Assembly: GCA_019307165.1 (NCBI GenBank)
Contig: JAFDKD010000008.1
Coordinates: 1 to 18,197 of the forward strand
DNA length: 18,197 nucleotides
Direction of reading: 5' to 3'
DNA from: Deltaproteobacteria bacterium
GTDB taxonomy: Bacteria > Desulfobacterota > DSM-4660 > Desulfatiglandales > Desulfatiglandaceae
Made by a program: the position numbers and the translations under genes. The first letter of the stretch is position 1; each line of letters opens with the position of its first letter. Shown piece after piece: positions 14,741-18,197 of the stretch. Under the pieces are notes generated by a model, which ran no database searches, had not been told where the DNA came from, and saw nothing but the letters and a program-made list of their open reading frames with translations.

Positions 14741-14747
14741 GAGGTGA
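14739..14747 (+). promoter_or_regulatory. Full-length Shine-Dalgarno AGGAGGTGA
   Basis: AGGAGGTGA overlaps the GTPase stop codon and lies five bases before GTG 14753. It matches the whole anti-Shine-Dalgarno core, so it favours GTG 14753 over the GTG inside the motif at 14744, and it couples this gene closely to the GTPase. Confidence 0.75.
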
Positions 14748-14752
14748 CCCTT

Positions 14753-15442
14753 GTGGCCCGGACCCAAGACCCTGCGGTAAAGCAAGAACTGGAAAATCGT
14801 TTAAAGGATCTTTTCGATGAATCGAAGACCGTCCCCGACGGCTTCGACGCCCTTCAGGACACCGGCGAATTTCCATTGAGGGGGTTGAAGGCCCTGATCC
14901 TCTCGATCGACTGGGAAATCAACGATGAAACACTCAACAAACTGGCGGACGAAGTGGAAAGGCTCAAAGCCACCTTTCCGAACGATAAGGTCCTGTTCTT
15001 GTTTCTCCAACTCCTGGCCTCGGTGGCTCGCTATTTAAAGGCCAACAAGGAGAAAGCCCATCCGGATGCGGTGAAGCTCCTCAATTCCATATACATCAAA
15101 CTGGATAAGGTCTACCTGGCCAAGGATATGACCCAGGAAGGCAGGAAGCGCATCCTGCTCCGGGAAATACGGAAATTCAAGGCCCTGAAGGAACGTATTG
15201 CCGTGCAAAAGGCCGCCGCGATCGCCGCGTCCGGACTACCCGCGGAAAGCGGGGAAGCGGCGGATCGGAGATTTCAGCGCGGCCAAAGGCATGTAGCCGA
15301 CCTCGAGGAACAGTCGATCGCCGCACGCATGGACGGCATGACCCCGCAGGAGGCCCTTGCCGTCGCGGTTGCAGAAATCAGGAAAGCGATTCGTATCGAA
15401 TTTGAAGCGCTGAAACTTGAACTTCGTTCACGGGAGCACTGA
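14753..15442 (+). CDS. Unrecognised helical protein following the GTPase
   Basis: 229 residues from the preferred GTG. I recognise no family. The sequence is largely alpha-helical and charged (LKDLFDESKTVPDGFDALQD near the start, NKLADEVERLKATFPNDKVL in the middle), with a hydrophobic helix VLFLFLQLLASVARYLK. A basic helix (GRKRILLREIRKFKALKERI) and a C-terminal coiled-coil-like end (AVAVAEIRKAIRIEFEALKL) follow. No signal peptide, membrane helix or metal cluster is seen. It starts 12 bases after the GTPase and precedes the winged-helix-like gene by 17 bases, so it is almost certainly co-transcribed. A GTPase effector or scaffold is a reasonable guess from context, not from sequence. Confidence 0.75.
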   Translation: MARTQDPAVKQELENRLKDLFDESKTVPDGFDALQDTGEFPLRGLKALILSIDWEINDETLNKLADEVERLKATFPNDKVLFLFLQLLASVARYLKANKEKAHPDAVKLLNSIYIKLDKVYLAKDMTQEGRKRILLREIRKFKALKERIAVQKAAAIAASGLPAESGEAADRRFQRGQRHVADLEEQSIAARMDGMTPQEALAVAVAEIRKAIRIEFEALKLELRSREH

Positions 15443-15459
15443 TCATGGGAGGCAAATAG

Positions 15460-15930
15460 ATGGCATTTTCCTCAGGCGATATCTCTGCAATGGTCTTCAA
15501 GCGTGTGATCAGGAACGATTTGGGAAAAATTACCATCGACAGTCGAGTGCTGGGCGTCCTTGTGGAACTCGATGGGAAAAAAAGCGCAGGCGAAATCGCC
15601 AAAAGGGTCGGAATCGACGACGCGGGCCTCCAGGCGATTATCAGGTACTTATTGGAACAGGGCCTCATCGAACCTGTCGAGGGCGCCGTCCCCCTGCTCA
15701 CCAGGGACTTTTTCCATTATCTCAACGCGGAATTATCCATGGCTGTCGGACCCCTTGCCGAAATCCTCATTGAGGACGCTGTGGAGGATATGGGCTTTAC
15801 CCTGACGGGTTTTCCCCGCCACCGGGCAGCCGAACTGATCGATTCACTGGCCAGGCAGGTACCCAGAGAGGAAAAACGGATAGAGTTCCAGCAGGCCATG
15901 CTGAGACGGATACATGAGGGCAAACTGTAA
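15460..15930 (+). CDS. Winged-helix-like protein with C-terminal DUF8082-like helices
   Basis: 156 residues. The N-terminal part (about 25-72) reads as a small winged-helix: a strand around ITIDSRVLGVLVELDG, then SAGEIAKRVGIDDAGLQAII as helix-turn-helix, and YLLEQGLIEPVE as wing. Such modules also serve as protein interaction domains, so DNA binding is not assured. The C-terminal half (ELSMAVGPLAEILIEDAVED, then ELIDSLARQV) resembles helical domains found beside Roadblock and PATAN proteins, provisionally DUF8082; this is recall and not a search. No metal or catalytic residues stand out. GGGAGG lies seven bases before ATG 15460. Same direction as its neighbours, with 106 bases to the sensor gene. 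It probably reads out or modulates the GTPase pair. Confidence 0.72.
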   Translation: MAFSSGDISAMVFKRVIRNDLGKITIDSRVLGVLVELDGKKSAGEIAKRVGIDDAGLQAIIRYLLEQGLIEPVEGAVPLLTRDFFHYLNAELSMAVGPLAEILIEDAVEDMGFTLTGFPRHRAAELIDSLARQVPREEKRIEFQQAMLRRIHEGKL

Positions 15931-16036
15931 AGGGGCTCGTCCGGAATCGACTTTTTTATTCCAAATGAAGGGTTAATCGACCGGCGCACGCCTGTTGCGA
16001 TCGAAAAACAGAGCGTTGCCGGCGGGAGGCTGAATC

Positions 16037-17188
16037 ATGATAATCAATTGTGAAGAATGTGGGAAGAGATATCGCATCGATCCGGACAAGATCAAGGGCG
16101 ACCAGGCCCGTTTCAAATGCAAGGCCTGTGGAAACCTGGTCACCGTGACAAAACCGGGCCCGGAAATTGAGCGGTCCATGCCGTCCGTCCCCGTATTGGG
16201 GCCCGCGGCCGAGGATTCAGGGTCGCCACCGCCTCCCGATGCGGAGCCCCTGGCCAAGGAGAGGCCGGAATTGAGGGCCGGGAAACCCGGGCGCAGCCGC
16301 AAGCGGGGAATGGGCCTTCGAAAAAAAATGATTCTTCTCTTCTTTTTCGTCCCCATCGTCCTGGTGGCTGTGGCCGGCGTTCTCTACCTGTGGCAGCTTG
16401 GGGAACTGTCGTCGTTCCTGACCCGCGAAAGCTCGCGTCTTTCCACGCAAATGGCTGAAGAGCGCATCGCCGAAACGGCGAAATCGGTTGCGCAGCAGGC
16501 CAGGCTTTACCTGTTGAGCCACAAAGACCTGATGGAGGAAAATTTCAACAGCGACCCGATATTCAAGGGCGTCAGCGTGCAAAAGGTGGGACTTACCGGA
16601 TATACGGCGCTATATGAACTCCCCGGGGAAGACGGCATATGGCGCACCTGGGCCCACGCCAATCCGAAGATTATCGGCATAGATATGAAAAAACTGGCAA
16701 AACCCCTGGGCGATAACTTCCCCGGTTTTTGGGGGGTTTTCACGGGGGTGAAAGGAAGAAAGGAATCGAAAGGCTATTACACCTGGAAAGATCAGGACGG
16801 CGCCGTCAGGGACAAGTACATGGTCTGCACGCCGGTTGAAGGTTTCCCTTACGTCATCGCCGCTACCACTTACCTGGACGAATTCACCATGCCCATCAAA
16901 GTCATGGAGGCCCGCGCCGAAAAATCCGTGAAACGGACCAAGACCATCACCCTTTTCATCTTCGGCGGCACCCTGCTCCTGATCGGGCTCATCGTTTCCA
17001 TTTACGGTCACCGGTTGACCCGGAGGATCAAGACCCTGACGGAAATCGCCGATCGCATCAGCGTGGGCGAACTGGACACGGAAATCGATATCAAGTCAAG
17101 AGACGAACTCGGGGGTCTGGCCGAAGCCATTACCCGCATGCAGGACAGCATTCGCCTTTCCATAGAAAGACTGCGCAGGCGAAGATAA
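16037..17188 (+). CDS. Zinc-ribbon, double-membrane sensor with a HAMP domain and no output domain
   Basis: 383 residues. Domains in order: a cytosolic MJ0042-like zinc ribbon (Cys5, Cys8, Cys28, Cys31, residues 1-36), a proline-rich linker, transmembrane helix 1 at about 97-118, an extracytoplasmic Cache-like sensor (about 120-300, with VGLTGYTALYELPGEDGIWR and GYYTWKDQDGAVRDKYMV), transmembrane helix 2 at about 302-323, and a HAMP region (about 324-377: RRIKTLTEIADRISVGEL and SRDELGGLAEAITRMQDSIR). It then stops after SIERLRRRR, with no kinase, methyl-accepting, cyclase or GGDEF domain. The signal would be passed through HAMP to a partner protein or the zinc ribbon. GGGAGG lies seven bases before the ATG. 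Fifth gene of the cassette, co-directional. Confidence 0.85.
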   Translation: MIINCEECGKRYRIDPDKIKGDQARFKCKACGNLVTVTKPGPEIERSMPSVPVLGPAAEDSGSPPPPDAEPLAKERPELRAGKPGRSRKRGMGLRKKMILLFFFVPIVLVAVAGVLYLWQLGELSSFLTRESSRLSTQMAEERIAETAKSVAQQARLYLLSHKDLMEENFNSDPIFKGVSVQKVGLTGYTALYELPGEDGIWRTWAHANPKIIGIDMKKLAKPLGDNFPGFWGVFTGVKGRKESKGYYTWKDQDGAVRDKYMVCTPVEGFPYVIAATTYLDEFTMPIKVMEARAEKSVKRTKTITLFIFGGTLLLIGLIVSIYGHRLTRRIKTLTEIADRISVGELDTEIDIKSRDELGGLAEAITRMQDSIRLSIERLRRRR

Positions 17189-17264
17189 AGATCCGGACCG
17201 TTTATGCCGCCAAGGCCCGCGCCCGACGGTGCGGTCTGTTTGTATTTTCGGGAGTAGGTAGAAA

Positions 17265-18197
17265 ATGGTTATTGTCCCCAGAGAAAGGCCCGTAATGACG
17301 GGCCTTAACAGCTTTTATCTCGACATCGAGCGCTTGCTGGAGCATTACCAGGGGGAAATCGGCGCGGGCGCCATCCACTTCTTGTCTCCAAATGCCGAAG
17401 CCGTATTTTTTTTTGACAAGGACGATATCCTTGGCGGGGCCTATCAGGGCAGGGAAGAAGAGGGGAACGGCAAGCAGGCCTGGACGAATATGCTGAAGGT
17501 TTCAAAGGTCGGCAGCTTTGCCGTGGACATTTACGAAATCGACCCGGAAAAGGTCTATTTTTGGGCCAACATTCCCTCGGGGCAGGAAATTTACAGAGAC
17601 CTCAGCACCGAATTCACCGACCTTGAACGCCTGATCAAGAAGATGGCATCCGAAAAGCTGACCGGATACATCAATGTGTCCATTGGGAACGGCGATGAAG
17701 GCGGCCTCATCTTTTTAAGCAACGGTGAGATCGTCGGCGGCTCCTATTCCTGGGGCCATGGCAAAATAAACGGGTCCTTGGAAAACCTGTCTCTTCTAAT
17801 TCAGCGGACCGAGGTTTCCAGCGGCGTCTTTCATGTGACCCGAATTCCCGTGAAACCCCAGCCCGGGGAAAAAGCAACGCCGAAAGCGCACGGGCAGCCG
17901 CCCGATGTATTGGATTGGCTGGCTGCTTTGCTGAAAGACTTTGACCAACTTTTTTCGGAACGGAAAATAAAGGTGGATTTCCGAAGGTTGCTCCGACATA
18001 AATTTATAGAAAAAGCGGATAAATTCCCTTTCCTGGACCCCTTTGAGGCTGAATTCGAATATGCTGAAGGGCGTATTACCTTCACGGGGCAGGCGGGCCA
18101 TGACGAACTGCTGGGGGCCGTGGTCCAGTGCGCACGGGAGATGGCAGCCGAAACGGGCATTTCGCCTTCGTTCCAGACGCTGCTCGATGCCTGGCGC
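17265..18197 (+). CDS. Tandem DUF4388/PATAN-like protein, truncated by the right edge
   Basis: Open to the last base (311 codons, no stop). Two related halves are visible. The first has LERLLEHY then GAIHFLSPNAEAVFFFDKDD and ILGGAY (about residues 22-60). The second has LERLIKKMASEKLTGYINVS then GGLIFLSNGEIVGGSYSW (about 120-163). The L-E-R-L and G-x-I-x-F-x-x-x-x-I-x-G-G-x-Y pattern is like DUF4388/PATAN modules, which occur with small GTPases and response regulators. A proline-rich linker leads to DVLDWLAALLKDFDQL and FPFLDPFEAEFEYAEGRITF (about 214-273), helical and reminiscent of Roadblock-associated domains. No catalytic motif is visible. ATG 17265 is preferred (GGAG about ten bases upstream); ATG 17295 is an alternative, sitting in a hairpin loop. 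Confidence 0.8.
   Translation, partial: MVIVPRERPVMTGLNSFYLDIERLLEHYQGEIGAGAIHFLSPNAEAVFFFDKDDILGGAYQGREEEGNGKQAWTNMLKVSKVGSFAVDIYEIDPEKVYFWANIPSGQEIYRDLSTEFTDLERLIKKMASEKLTGYINVSIGNGDEGGLIFLSNGEIVGGSYSWGHGKINGSLENLSLLIQRTEVSSGVFHVTRIPVKPQPGEKATPKAHGQPPDVLDWLAALLKDFDQLFSERKIKVDFRRLLRHKFIEKADKFPFLDPFEAEFEYAEGRITFTGQAGHDELLGAVVQCAREMAAETGISPSFQTLLDAWR
17285..17306 (+). promoter_or_regulatory. Perfect hairpin around an in-frame ATG at the start of the last gene
   Basis: AAGGCCCGT and ACGGGCCTT pair over nine bases, with loop AATG. The loop carries the in-frame ATG at 17295, and the stem covers the bases that would be its ribosome site. It is therefore a candidate for control of start choice between 17265 and 17295, or simply a stable mRNA structure. 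No T-run follows, so it is not a terminator. Confidence 0.55.

Overview
The window looks like chromosomal DNA of a Gram-negative deltaproteobacterium (Desulfobacterota). This is inferred from gene content and style, not from a marker gene. The pointers are LapA/LapB (an envelope lipopolysaccharide control pair), a periplasmic TPR-AMIN-amidase fused by stop/start overlap to mutS, an MglB/MglA polarity-type GTPase pair, and gene gaps filled with short-period repeats. I see no phage, transposase, tRNA, rRNA or CRISPR array.

Layout. (A) 1-2835, plus strand: the C-terminal end of a TPR protein of the kind fused to nucleotide cyclases, then a small surface-polysaccharide-like group: a GT4 glycosyltransferase, a PqqD-like protein with a distinctive tail, and a GT2 glycosyltransferase. 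(B) 3001-8599, minus strand: a tightly coupled operon read as mutS, then an N-acetylmuramoyl-L-alanine amidase, then a membrane SGNH hydrolase. Both junctions are ATGA overlaps. (C) 8600-9076: a non-coding gap with inverted repeats. (D) 9077-11751, minus strand: a second operon read as YfcE-type phosphodiesterase, HIT hydrolase, lapA, lapB, with a good promoter at its head and a terminator-like hairpin between lapA and lapB. (E) 11905-12393, plus: a FmdB-type zinc-ribbon protein. (F) 12394-12803: a 410-base convergent gap made almost entirely of several short-period repeats plus one palindrome. (G) 12804-13535, minus: a UPF0280/ApbE-like protein. (H) 13588-18197, plus: a six-gene cassette behind a near-consensus sigma-70 promoter. 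It holds an MglB-like Roadblock protein, an MglA-like GTPase, an unrecognised helical protein, a winged-helix-like protein, a zinc-ribbon/double-membrane/HAMP sensor without an output domain, and a protein with two DUF4388-like repeats that runs off the right edge.

Region H is the most interesting part. The GTPase and its Roadblock partner keep the P-loop, arginine-finger-like and glutamine positions of Myxococcus MglA. They sit with four same-strand genes of unassigned role that look like a sensor and effector set for this switch. The biological output (motility, polarity, envelope placement or gene regulation) cannot be read from the sequence.
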